Shown here: positions 1 through 11,831 of the stretch, piece after piece
Numbering within the stretch: position 1 is the first letter of the stretch
Layout of the letters: each line of letters opens with the position of its first letter
Origin: Ciborinia camelliae
Lineage: Eukaryota; Ascomycota; Leotiomycetes; Helotiales; Sclerotiniaceae
Length of the DNA: 64,000 bases
Assembly (NCBI GenBank): GCA_025890175.1
Contig: JANPYM010000008.1
Coordinates: forward strand, 2,023,650-2,087,649
Direction of reading: 5' to 3'
Translations under genes and position numbers: made by a program
Notes under the pieces: model-generated
The model's database searches: none
Told to the model about the DNA's origin: nothing
The model's input: the letters and a program-made list of their open reading frames with translations, nothing else

Positions 1-990
1 CGCCATTTCCCTATTATAAAAAAATCCATAGATCAACTAACTACTATATTTTCCCCATAAGAACAAGCATAGGAGTGGATAAAAAGTCCAGTAATGGCGC
101 TGCTTCAGAAACTCGTATTTTATCTGCTGGTGAGTTCTTGTCGAGAGGTTGTGTATGTGTATTATTGTTGAGCAGGAAGGGAGTAAAGAGTTTCCTCTGT
201 CATTATCGTCCAATTCAGTCTTGTTTTTTGTCGTCGTTAGAGTCTTAGAGAAGCTCATTGCCGGTATTTTTATATTGGGCGCTATGATCCGATGGTTCTT
301 GATAAACTAACCAATGAGTATCCTTATCCATGAATGGAAAAAATCGGTGTAAATTGAGCATTTCTGTTAGGACGAGGGGTCGGAAATGATCTAATGCAAC
401 TAATAGTGCCAGACCTTGAAAAATTGCTACCATGAGGACCTTGTGCTTTGTTCGTGCCGATATAGATACTTACAGCAATCCTTATATAATAAAATATTGA
501 GATTTTTCATGATGAAATTGGAAATCCCGGTTTAGCTGGAGTAACTAGTATGTTAGAATGAGTGAATTTCAATAATACTAGCTATAAAGCGGGGTAGTGG
601 AAAAAGTATCTGTCGATCTTTCTATGGGACAAAGTGAATCTCACTATTAGCTCTTATATTACAACTTACTTCCAATCCCTCGTATAAAGGTTATCCTCAA
701 GCCTTGTAGGAGAGAAAAGTAGCAACTTCTGAAACGGTCAGCAGATCCAGCCCAGGGTGTATCCTCAACTATTCTAGATGTCTGAGCTTCAACTGCCTGA
801 TTATTGTTCGAAAACGTGGATAGTCCGGGATTATATCTTTTCTTTCCGTTGCAGTATGCTCTTCTTGTTGTCGATCGTATAATTTTATTGTCGTCTAATT
901 ATTTTTCATTAGATGTTAATGTTAAAGGTTGATATTATAAGCAGCTATGACTCTCCTTAAAACCCTATTTACATTTCCCCAATATTGGGC
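1..990. other. gene-free flank, nothing recognised
   Basis: Reading frames here are short and show no family motif, no intron-joined coding pattern and no RNA gene that I recognise. Base composition is ordinary for this genome, without the extreme A/T bias of the later repeat blocks. Confidence 0.5.
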
Positions 991-1180
991 TGTTGGTATC
1001 ACTTGGTGTGATACGTAGAAGTCTCTATTAAACTATAATATTGCTTGCTTGACATGTACTAGCTAGGTGCTACGAGGGGCTTATATGCCCCGCTGCCTCG
1101 GGGGCAGTCCAATAGCTGAGTGATTTGCTTTAAACTAAGTAAACCCTTAGCGCGGGTCACCCATTCACTTACAAGCAATT
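991..1180 (-). mobile_element. candidate solo LTR (minus orientation)
   Basis: The plus strand begins TGTTGGTATCACTTGGTGTG, the inverse of an LTR 3' end finishing in CCAACA. On the minus strand a TATA-like GGCATATAAGCCCC is set in palindromes: GTATCAC/GTGATAC near position 1000, GGGGC/GCCCC at 1076-1091 and CTGCC/GGCAG just after. This layout (hairpins, TATA box, ending CCAACA) matches the better-supported LTRs at 6990, 8590 and 9720. I could not find a target-site duplication, so the far boundary near 1180 is uncertain. Confidence 0.4.
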
Positions 1181-4100
1181 TTTATTTGCTGTAGCCACTC
1201 AAATCACATAGTCGATATGAAATCGAGGTAAAACAAATAGAAAGCGTGGTAGTCCTGAAAATCCTATCCAATCTGTTTCACGTACCATTTACTTCTTGGA
1301 GGTGAATAATATTAGTCTATGTACTACGTACCTCGAGCTTTGAATATAAAATGTGCTTCTGTATGCACCTTCCTCGACGTAAATGCCAAGTTAAAAACTG
1401 AGAACAAGAAAATTATGGGGAGGGACAAGCATAGATTCATCGAAAATTATACTATAAGTTGCGATAGATTTGGAATAAATTCGTGGTTCTTCCCAAGAAT
1501 TGTCGAGTTTCATATATTATTGCCATTAAGATATATATTTTGCGCTGTCGTTTTTATCTTTAATTAGACGCTGTTTTGGGGTCTTAGTTGGTTGTATATT
1601 CACGATGGCTTGTATTCATCATGAAATAGTAGGTTGATAGTCAAGGTTGAAACTCGGGATTGAAGGTCATGTATTTGGACGTGATTGATATGAATATCAC
1701 TATAGTACTGTATAGAGCATTGATATTGTGATTGCTTTTGTAAAACCTGTCCTTAAATTTGTGCCAGATTCAAAACTAAATGAGTTTTTGAAGTGTATAT
1801 AATTGTAACACCACTAATATATGTAGGTAGTCTAAGAGTCTATTATATGCGGATATACATAGAAGTGCCCGGGCGTATGTAGTAGTGTATATACTAGAGC
1901 ACTAGCGTCGGCTAAAAATGTCACGCCCCTGTTTCTTACAATAGTACCTACCTACCTAGACACACAATAACTTTTGCCATCTATCAGCATAAATGGCCTG
2001 GCAGAGCTTCATGATTAAGGGGCATAATGGAAGAAACATGCGATTACGATGCCAATCGATGTTTGGACTAATGGGCTCTTGGTATAGAAAACGCGTCTCT
2101 GAAAGTGTTTCGGTTGGAATAGATGTTTTGCAAAGCCCTACTGAGGTACAATCGCATCCATAATCGTCTCGTCCTCCTTAGTTGGGTTACTAATTCAAAA
2201 TATCATCCAATATACTCTCCTCTCACTATCGCAAAATCCTAATCAAATTCGTTTATCCTTCCAATGTAGGAAGTGTTCGCGCGGGTGACTGGAATCCAAG
2301 TGAGCGATTTTGCATTTGCCATTGCAACGCACTGCTTGAAAAGAGCATTTATTTTTCTTGTGGCCTGATTGATTGACTTGCTCAGCTGTGCCGAATTCAT
2401 TATATAGATATACATTCTCAAAGTTTGCGGCTTTCTTGTACATGCGAAGTAGCCCGAGGCTCCCTATAATGAGAATTTGTATTCACTTTTCTTTCTTCAC
2501 AATGTAGACTTAGTCTCGCAAATTCGACCATTAGACCATCCGGAATGCCAGCATAAGGTCAGGATTCACCTCAATCAAGTCTTGGCAACACTGGAGACTA
2601 ATACGATCAACATTAATAGAGCAGTGTCAATGAGAGCTGATTTGGTAATCTTGAAAACCGTGGATTGTATGAATTCAAGGTTTCCGGCAGAAGCATTTGC
2701 GGATGTGCAGGTTCGATACTGATGACCTCGGGATCTTGAGTCTATACTTGTTGGAAGAACACGTGAATATTCTACATTCACTGTGTGGGGTGTATGTATT
2801 GCATGTGGGGTTAAACTATGCACAGCAGCAACGGTACGTAATGGTATCCTTGTAATGTGGATCAATTCTTTCACTATCTAGAAGCCAATTCGGTCATTTG
2901 TGCTTCTTATTTCTAAACAAAATTCACCTCGCCTGTCTCGTAGCTCTGGAAGCTATGTCATAAATAGCAGCTTCAGGGTCAAAACATAACCTTATGTCTT
3001 GTGATATTTGGAAAACTAATGAAGAAGCAACAGGGAGCACACTTATGGAAGCGGTGTCTCAAGACTTTAACCGCCCTCAACCTAAATTCTGAATCTTTGT
3101 GGTACGGTCTCCTGTGATTCTATACATTGTCAATGTGAGATTCTCACCTTGTCCTATCATCCCATTATGAATAACGAAGATACTTAAGAACCGACAGTAA
3201 AAGCGAAAGTTGATTTCGAATGACAATGTGCCTGACTGGTCAATTATCCGACGATATTGCCATACGTAGAACATAAACTTTATGCGGTATCTTCTCCCAT
3301 AGTTATCAAAACAGACTACACAACCATTCTCCTCTCAAATCGTCCATTTTGTAACGTGGTTGCGCTTCAGATCCCGGGAATTCGTTGGTTTATCTTCAAG
3401 GCTCCTGGATATATATTTTTGCTCGAGGATTTTCGGTGGAGTGTTCAGTTCAGTCTTGTGACTACGATGTGAGGTAGATTAAGGAGGCAAGTTAAGGGTA
3501 GAAGGAGGGAATTTGTTGGAATCTGCATGTTACATCACGAACAAAGCATTCGAAGATAATTCAATCCATATATCCAATCACAAGCCTCGTATTTCATCCT
3601 CAAAGACCCTCCTATAGTAGTAATATCAGCCCGTCATTCACGATTTATGAAAAAATATGTCGGAATTTTGGCTTGGGAAACAAAGAAAGGGGCATAAAAG
3701 CCCCTAAGTGCAAGTCAAAAGTTATGATACTCCTCCCCAGACACCGGAAAACGTCTTTCGGTTTCAGGCACGAGGTGTCTGAGGAAGAGCATCTTGTGCT
3801 ATTTTTGTTCAACAAACAAGGGATTTGACGTTCAAATTCCGGGAGCTTGAGAATGTGAGTCGGCATTACTAGTTTCCAACTTGAAATTCCAGACGAGAGT
3901 TCATCCTAGGTAAAATGACAATGAACATATAACCGTGACAGTGAGACTATATAGAACAGGCAATATCCAACCAGCGATACTGCATGCAGAATCCTCATAC
4001 AAAGAAACCTCACTAAATATCAAAACTCAATGCAGAATGCATTAACAGATTGAGGACTTGAGTGATCGTGACTCCCGGTCAGCATCCTTGTCATGGATAC

Positions 4101-4989
4101 CTACTCATCTTCTTACCCAGAAAGCTTTGCACCCGACCTGCTCTTAAATAGCAATCCATCAATTTTCCTCGGTAATACTGGGCTCCGAGCGCGAGGTATT
4201 GTGGCGGCTGTGTTACCCCAAATTTTCCTGCGCAGAAGCTAGGAATGAGAGTTGGAGTGAATGTCAACCTAGCAAGTAACTCCATTCTTTTTTGGAGATA
4301 TAGATATATAAGTGACTGCATGCCCAAGATTCTCTGCTCCTCAACCTGGTCGATATATTCTAACCAAAGACGATAAATGGGTGAAACAACTGGGTGTGCA
4401 ACATTTATATTGCAGTCTAGAGGTAGCAAGTTCTGAAAATCCTGGAACAAGATCACTGATCTGAAGGTAACTGATAACTTCTCATCTCATATTCAAAAAA
4501 TCAACATTATCAGTTTCTCACATTCATCATCGCCAATCAGTCTATTCATACCGTCGACCACTTTTCAACAACAAAGATTCCTAATTATCAATCACCAACA
4601 ATCAACTCCGCACCTAACCTCTCTCTCTATAGCTCCAGACACCCCTATCCAATATATTTCAAGCTCCAAGCCATCCCTCTAACCAAACAATCCCCTGTCT
4701 CCCACATTTTCTGGTTATCTAGAATACATCCGCTTGCTTTGCCGCTGTACGAGCTTTGATCCTGTTGATTTTGGAGCAGCTTCAATACTAGAAGTAAAAG
4801 ATTTGATTGGGGTGTAACCATAACTTTAACCAGTTTGTAAAAGCCATTTAGCAAAAGTAGACATATTCTTTTTGTACTGTTTGTAAATTCTATCCAGGTA
4901 TCGAGGTAATATAATAGAGATGATATATTAATTGAAGTTACGCACCTAAACCTTCAAAATAAATCACAATTTAAAGCAAATCATTGTAT
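1181..4989. other. gene-free stretch
   Basis: No frame here has a convincing start, length or domain. The longest (minus, 4091-4456, about 120 codons) starts at a GTG, not an ATG, and resembles nothing I know. No RNA gene seen. The stretch ends at the 7-bp target duplication TATTATG (4990-4996) of the neighbouring transposon. Confidence 0.5.
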
Positions 4990-4996
4990 TATTATG

Positions 4997-5075
4997 TACG
5001 GTCGGCCATATAGTAGATTAGTATCACATCGCTTTTTTCGCTTTTTTCATTTTTTTTATTTTTATAGCTTTTATA
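4997..5075 (+). repeat. left terminal inverted repeat, 79 bp
   Basis: Begins TACGGTCGGCCATATAGTAG and contains the doubled block CGCTTTTTTCGCTTTTTTCA. It matches the reverse complement of 11572-11650 with four transition differences. Confidence 0.9.
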
Positions 5076-5391
5076 GCTTTTATAACTTTTATAACTTTTA
5101 TAACTTTTAATCCTTTTTCATTAATACTAAATTTTGATTTGATTCTTATAATATTATATATTATCAAATAATAATATATTAATCAATTAAATCTTTTAAA
5201 TCATTTCAAATAAACTATTGTATAATATATTAAACCCTTTTTCTAAAATATTGTATAATACATTTATAGATTTTTTTTCCAATTATATATAAACTTTTCT
5301 TTAATAACTTTAATATTGTTATTATTATTAATATCTTAAAAATAATTCAGGCTTTTTTAATTATTATATAACACAATTTTTATAAAAAGTA

Positions 5392-5614
5392 TTATATGAT
5401 ATATAATACTATTTTCAAAAAAGCTACAATTTTTACAGCTTTTTTTATTACCTTTTTATTACTCCTTTTTATTATTCTTTTCGTTGTTTTTACCGCTACA
5501 CTCTTTGCTACTCTTTCCGCCACTTTTAGAATTATACGAATCAATCCCTTTTCCATTATTCTAATCAATTCAAATCCGATTTGCCTAATAGGTATTTTCA
5601 TTTGTATAATATAA
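5392..5614. other. A/T-biased frames inside the transposon, not genes
   Basis: Open frames on both strands of the same DNA encode strings of Ile, Phe, Lys and Asn, as expected from stop-poor T- or A-biased sequence. No domain is visible and neither strand looks selected. Confidence 0.7.
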
Positions 5615-5960
5615 AAATAGGCTTAGTTTGTATAATGAAATAGATTTAATTTGTATAATAAAATAGATTTAATTTGTACAATAGAATAGGCTTAATTTGT
5701 ACAATAAAATAGGCTTAGTTCGTACAATAAAAATATAGTAAAAATATAATGAAAGTATAATAATAATAATGAAATGTTTGTTTGTAGGTTTTATACAACC
5801 ACGATTTTTATATGTTAGTTAAAAAATTTGTATAATTAAAATAAATAATAATTAATTTGTACAATAAAAAAGATAAATAATAATTAATTTGTACAATAAA
5901 AAAAATAAATAATAATTAATTCGTACAATAAAATAAATTGATTCGTACAAATAAAAAGTA
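5603..5960 (+). repeat. subterminal array of TTTGTACAAT boxes
   Basis: The decamer TTTGTACAAT, or a one-base transition variant of it (TTTGTATAAT, TTCGTACAAT), recurs about ten times. The first group (5603-5725) has a unit of about 23 bp of the form TTTGTACAATAAAATAGGCT. The second group (5828-5960) has a unit near 32 bp. The core TTGTACAA is a perfect palindrome. Clustered boxes just inside a transposon end are typical transposase-binding sites; that role is inference. Confidence 0.7.
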
Positions 5961-6989
5961 TAAGATTGAAAAAATTAAAAGAATTAAAAAAGCAGAAAAA
6001 TTTTGATTTTGTAAAAAAAAAAAAATATATTAATTAAACAATTAAAACTAATATATAACAATTAATTAATTATTAATATTATTATATAAAAAGAAAAATA
6101 TTAATATACAAAAAAAATAATAAAATTAATTTAAAATTATTTTTTTTAAACAATTTTGTTATTTTCATTTATTTTTTTAATTTCTTATTCAATTTAAATA
6201 AATATTTTTGTAAAAACATTATTTCTTTTTTGTAAAATGTTTTTTTAAAGATATTATTATTAATATATTAAATATATTTCGTTCAAAAAATATTAATTTG
6301 TTATTAATAAAAATATTTATTAAAATTTCTATTTTAAACCTATATTATTAAATTAATAACAAAAATAAAAACAAAGATATAAGCCTAATATTTATTATAA
6401 CTTTCCAATTCATTTACAAAACAACTAAATAAAAAAAATATAAAAAATAGAATTATACAAAAACCTTAATTTTTTATAAAATTATATTTTTAAAACTAAT
6501 TTTATTATTTATAATTATTATATTTATTTTTAAAATAATTTAATATATATTAATATTTAAAAAACAATTTTATTATATTTTTTTATACTAATATTTAATA
6601 TTTTTTATATATTAAATTTTAAAAAACATTTTAATTTTAAATTAAAAGTTTATTAATATATAATAAACATTAATTTTAAAATTAACGAAATTTTATAATA
6701 TTAATTATAAATTTTATATTATACTTTAATATATTAAAAAAAGTTTATTATAAATTATTTTTATAAAACAATTTTAATTATTGAAATATATATTATAATT
6801 TCGGATTTTAATTAAAAAGAATATTTTGAAACATTTATTAAATAAAAAAATTATATTAAATAAATTCTTTATATTATTTATTAAATTAAAATTAAAAGAA
6901 TTTTTTATTTATATATATTTATATTAATTTGAAAAATATTTTAATATTATAAAATTAAAATTAATTAATTAAAATTATAAATTTAATAA

Positions 6990-7190
6990 TGTCGCGATTT
7001 GGGGCACGTGACCTCCGGTCACGTGACTCCGCTAGCGGCGGCGCCGGCCGCACGCGGCCGCACCGCCCGCGTAGCGGGTGCATATAAGGATCGCGTACTT
7101 CGTACTCGATTCTAGTATGTTTTACAATACAACTTATTTACTATATACTATTGATCAATAGTTACTTATCACCGAGTAACCGAACCAACA
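6990..7190 (+). mobile_element. solo LTR, 201 bp, GC-rich
   Basis: Starts TGTCGCGATTTGGGG, ends CCGAACCAACA, and is bracketed by a perfect 5-bp duplication AATAA (6985-6989 and 7191-7195). A TATA-like CATATAAGG lies at 7081. Upstream are stacked palindromes: CACGTGACC/GGTCACGTG with a TCC loop (7005-7025), CCGCTAGCGG (7029-7038), CGGCCGC/GCGGCCG with a 2-nt loop (7045-7060) and CCCGC/GCGGG with a GTA loop (7066-7078). No internal retrotransposon sequence is attached, so this is a solo LTR left by recombination. The GC-rich island sits in nearly pure A/T DNA. Confidence 0.85.
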
Positions 7191-8589
7191 AATAAATTAA
7201 ATATCAATTAAAAAATATTATATTAAATTATAAAAAAAATAATATTTTAATATATAATAATAACTTTGTTTTTTTTTATATTAAATCTAATAAAAATAAT
7301 TCAATAATAAAACTTTGAAAATAATTTTATATTATAAATCAAATAAATAATTAATTAATATTAAACTTTTTTAATAATAATAAATAATAAAAAATTATAA
7401 AAAAAAAGAAATTTATTTTTTATATAAAATCCCAATATTATAATATTATTTTAATTGTATAATAATATATTTTAAATATATAAATAAACAAAAAACAAAA
7501 AAATCTTTATTTATTTTTTGTTTTTTCTTTTTTTTTTTAATATTATATATATATTTTTTTTATTTTTTTTATAAAATATTTAAATTTTTTTTAAATAATT
7601 TATTATTATAATATTTTGTTTTTTTAAAAATTATTGAAATAACAAAAAAAAATAATTAAATAATTATATTTAATATAAATATTATTTTTTTTTATTTAAG
7701 TTTTCAATTTTCAAAAATTTTAAATTAAAAAACTTTACAAAAAAAAACTTTAAAATTATTTATTTTTTTAAAACAATTTTATTACTTTAAAAATAATAAT
7801 TTTGATTTTGAATTAAATTTTTTTAATATAAAAATTATTATTAAATAATAGAAATTATATAATAAAATAAACAATTATAAATTTAACAAAATTTATAAAA
7901 AAGTTTTCAATATTAAATATTATAAAAACTTTATATTTTATTAAAAAAAAAAAAAACAAATTATTAATTTAATAAATTTTAATTTTATTAATATAAAAAA
8001 CTTTATAATTTTTTTTAATTTATAAATTATTAATTAAAAAAAAAACCAATTTAATTTTATAAAGCTTATTAATTTGTAATTATATTATATATAATTTTTT
8101 ATAGAAATATAATAAAATTGTATAAATAATATTGAATAAAATTAATAAAATTCGAAAAATAAAATAATTATTTTGATATTTATAATTTTTCAATTAACAT
8201 TAAATTATAAATTGTTAAATTTTGAAAAAATATATTAAATAAAATTTAATTTAAACATTAAATTTGTTATATATATATTGTTTGGATAAAAGCTATTTTA
8301 AAATTATATCAAATTATATTTGCAAATTTTAAATTACAAAATATTTTCAAATATAAAAATAAAAATTGGTTTTATTTTTTTATAATTTTAATTTGATATA
8401 AAAAAAAAAAAAAAATTATAAAATAAATTAAAAAAGCTATACAAAATATTATAAAAAAAAAAGTTTAAAAAACATTTATATAATAAATTCATCATTTTTT
8501 TATTTATTGCTTTTTTATTTACAAATATAAAATGTTTATATTATAACAAAACTATTAAAAACAATTTTTTTATTAATATAAATAATAAT

Positions 8590-8760
8590 TGTTGGATAAA
8601 TCACGTGCCTACGGCACGCTTGCGGCACCCCCGCGCTACGGCGCTAGAATGCGCTAGCGGGCATATATAGTTGATCTATAGCATAGTTTTCAAAGCTTCG
8701 AGCCAAATACACTGAATACTATAGTACATTTGTTCTCCATCCCCCATGGTGATTCCAATA
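8590..8760 (+). mobile_element. solo LTR, 171 bp (TGTTGGATAAATC family)
   Basis: Starts TGTTGGATAAATCACGTG and ends GGTGATTCCAATA, with the terminal CA probably changed to TA by RIP. The 5-bp duplication ATAAT flanks it (8585-8589 and 8761-8765). It is nearly identical to the inverted copy at 34978-35148, which has the same length. It carries the hairpin CGTGCC/GGCACG with a TAC loop (8604-8618) and a TATA-like CATATATAG before GTTGATC. Confidence 0.9.
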
Positions 8761-9070
8761 ATAATAAAAAAAAAGTTATGATTAAGTTGACAAATAAAAA
8801 AACAAAGTTAAAATTAAATATTAAGATAAAGTTTATTAATAATATTAATATAATTAAAAAAAAGGAAAAGAATAATAATGGGAATAATTTTTTATTATTT
8901 AATTTGTTAAATATAAAAAAAAAAAGGATGATAGTGGGAATAATAAAAAGGATAATAATAAAAAAAATAATAATAAAAAAAATGATAATAAAGAAAATGA
9001 TAATAAAAAAAATAATAATAAAAAAAATAATAAAGGAGATAAATTGTTTTTTAAAAAAATGTTTATTGTA
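8761..9070 (+). other. purine-biased tract, not a gene
   Basis: Just after the solo LTR the plus strand is dominated by A with scattered G (runs of AATAATAAAAAAA, GGATAATAATAAA). It yields a long Lys/Ile/Asn frame with no domain. The strand asymmetry is real, but the frame is a by-product of it. Confidence 0.5.
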
Positions 9071-9719
9071 ATTTTTAAGGTTTAAAATTTTAAATTGATT
9101 TATAATAAAAACAAAAATGTTTAAAAAAATATATTAAATATTAAAATATTTGTTTTTTTTATAATTTTTTATTATAAAGTTTTTTTTATTATTATTAATA
9201 ACAATATTTTTTTTTATTTCAAAAATATTTATATTATTATTAATATTTCAAAAAAATAACAAATAAAAAAAAATAATTTAATTTAAATAATAATTTTGTT
9301 TAATATTTATTTAAATTATTAATAAATGTAATTACTATTTTTATATTATTATTTTAATAATTTGAATAATTTATTAAAAGTTTTTTAATAAAAATAAATT
9401 GCTATTTTTTATAATATAAATAAAGTTTTTATAGATTTTATAATTTAATAAATAAATATATTATTTAATAATTAAATTTTTTATATTTCATTTTTATATT
9501 AATATTATTTATTATTATTTTATTTAACAATATTATATAATAATCAAAATAATATTATTTATTATTGTTAAATAAAACATTTATAAATTATTAATTTTTT
9601 ATTTTTGGTTTAAAAAAAAATTATTTATACCTTAATTTATAAAATAAATAAAAAATAAAGAATTTCAAATTTTGTATATTTTAATTAAATATATTGAAAT
9701 TTTTAAAATTAATTTTTTT

Positions 9720-9898
9720 TGTTGCGATACCAGTGAATCTGCCCTGCAGATTCACCGGAGCGTACGGCCGCGTGCGGCCGATATGCCCGCACTCCGTGGG
9801 CATATAAGCTCGCAGATCGATCTACGATCGATCTGCATGCTTTTATAATATACTACTTTCTACTATACGTATTTTGATACCACCGAGGTGACTCGACA
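9720..9898 (+). mobile_element. solo LTR, 179 bp, four hairpins
   Basis: Starts TGTTGCGATACCAGTG, ends GGTGACTCGACA, and is flanked by TTTTT on both sides. Four near-contiguous palindromes precede or overlap the TATA-like CATATAAGC: GTGAATCTGC/GCAGATTCAC, 3-nt loop (9733-9755); CGGCCGC/GCGGCCG, 2-nt loop (9765-9780); ATATGCCC/GGGCATAT (9781-9805); GCAGATCGATC/GATCGATCTGC, TAC loop (9812-9836). The TTTTT duplication is weak evidence because the host DNA is A/T-rich, but the TG...CA ends and resemblance to the 6990 LTR support the call. Confidence 0.8.
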
Positions 9899-10452
9899 TT
9901 TTTAAAAATAAAATTATATATTTTTAATATTTTAAAAAATAAAATATAAAAAAAAAGAAATTAAATTTTTTTGCAAATCTTAAATTTATTATTATTATTT
10001 GAAGATTATAATATCAAAATTATAATTATAAATAAATACTTTTAATTCTATATAATTTTTATAACTATTATAACATTAATTATTGGATTTTAAAAAGGTT
10101 TAAATTAAATAATCATATAATTTTGATTAATCGAAAGAATTATAATAAAATAATAAAAATAATAAAATCTTATTTATACATATAAAAATATACAATTTGT
10201 TTTACTATATTTTATATTACGAAACAAAATTTAAAAGCTTATATAAAAGTTTGATTTAATTAATATTTAAATTTGTTTTAAAAAAAAAAAAAAAGAAATT
10301 AAAATTATTAAATTTAATTAAATTTGAAATATTAATAAATATAACAAATTATTAATATATAGTTTTTAAATCTATAAAATTATAAATATTTATTTATAAC
10401 AAATTTTTAAATATTATATTAATATCTTAAATCGAATATAAATTATAATAAA

Positions 10453-10611
10453 ATATTTATTATTAGAAACAATTAAAAAATATAGTATTTTTATTATAAT
10501 ATATTTTAATATAAAAAATAAAATTATATTTATTATTAGAAACAATTAAAAAATATAGTATTTTTATTATAATATATTTTAATATAAAAAATAAAATTAT
10601 ATTTATTATTA
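10453..10611 (+). repeat. exact 73-bp tandem duplication
   Basis: A 73-bp A/T-rich unit containing TTAGAAACAATTAAAAAATA is present 2.2 times without a mismatch. Exact identity in a block full of RIP transitions suggests duplication after the mutations, or replication slippage. Confidence 0.85.
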
Positions 10612-11175
10612 TTATACAAATTGCTTTACAATATATATTGAAAATTAATATATTTCTTTAAAAATATTAAATTTATAGTTTTTTTATAAAAAATATTTAT
10701 ATTGAAAAATAATAAAGTAAATTAATTGAAAAATAAATAAATCAATAAATAAAGTTATTTAATGTTTTTAATAATAAAGATTGGTTTTAAAATATAAAAA
10801 AAAATTAAATTGTTTTAAAATTTTTATTTATATTTATTATATATCATTATATTAATTATTTTATTAAAATCTATAATATTTATTATATTTGTAAACAATC
10901 ATTTTGAATTTATTATTTTTTTATTAATAAACCCAATAATTTATATTATTATACAATTGCAAGAAATTATATAATAAAACAAGAATATCCTAATTTTTTA
11001 TATAAACTTATAAATGAATTTAAAAAAAAATTTAAAATCTATAATTTTGATTTATATTAAATTAAAAAATAAACAAATTTTTATAAATCAATTTTTGAAA
11101 ATGAAGAATTTTAATTCAAATATATTCGTTTTTTTTTGAATTATATTAGTTATATATAAAAGTATATTAATATCT

Positions 11176-11472
11176 TTATGAAAAGTTATAAAAATATAAT
11201 TTTATTAAAATACAATTTCTACAAAATACATATAAATGGATTAAACAAGTATAACAAAAAAAGACTATTAATTTAAAAATATATAAAAAAGCAAAAATAT
11301 TAAATATATAAAAAAAAGCAATTAAACAAAAACGTAATAAAAAAAAAGATGTTTTTAATCTTGAAAAATATATAAATAAAGTATTAGAATTTAGTTCAAA
11401 AGAAAAGAATAATATTAATAAAAATAAAAATAATAAAAATAATAAAATCTTTTTGGATTTAAAGTGAATCAA
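11176..11472 (-). other. A/T-biased frame inside the transposon, not a gene
   Basis: A run of about 98 codons rich in Phe, Leu, Ile and Lys on the complement of an A-rich tract. It has no domain and lies wholly in the degraded transposon. Confidence 0.6.
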
Positions 11473-11571
11473 GTATTTTTATATTATAGTTTTTTTGATT
11501 TTTGTAAGTAATATTGATAGAATAAGTAGAATAAATAATATAAATAGTAAAATAGTATAAGTAGTAAAAGT

Positions 11572-11650
11572 TATAAAAGCTATAAAAATGAAAAAAATGA
11601 AAAAAGCGAAAAAAGCGATATGATATTAATCTACTACATGGCCGACCGTA
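11572..11650 (-). repeat. right terminal inverted repeat, 79 bp
   Basis: Reverse complement of the left end at 4997-5075, with four transition differences. It ends GGCCGACCGTA, directly followed by the TATTATG duplication (11651-11657). Confidence 0.9.
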
Positions 11651-11831
11651 TATTATGAAGCTTTCATCATATGCTCAGAAAATAAATAACTATTGTTTGA
11701 AATTAACGGAAAGGAATATTTGTTCCATTTTACAAGTGAAACAAGTAAATCCTAAAGCTAATATGCCCAAAAAACCTCGAATGATAGCCTATAGGCAGCA
11801 AAAGATCATAAAGTCCTCTTCAATCCTAACT

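Larger units (their letters stand above)
4997..11650. mobile_element. RIP-degraded DNA transposon with terminal inverted repeats
   Basis: The two ends are inverted copies starting TACGGTCGGCCAT. They agree over 79 bp with four differences, all transitions, as RIP would leave. The same 7 bp, TATTATG, flanks both ends (4990-4996 and 11651-11657), the signature of a target-site duplication. The 6.65-kb interior is almost wholly A and T with no surviving frame, so any transposase is destroyed and the superfamily cannot be named. Three solo LTRs (6990, 8590, 9720) are nested inside. It could be one autonomous element or a shorter one enlarged by nested insertions. Confidence 0.85.

Noticed and set aside
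4091..4456. 121-codon minus-strand frame
   Set aside because: Starts at GTG, has no ATG near its start, no family resemblance and no splice partners.
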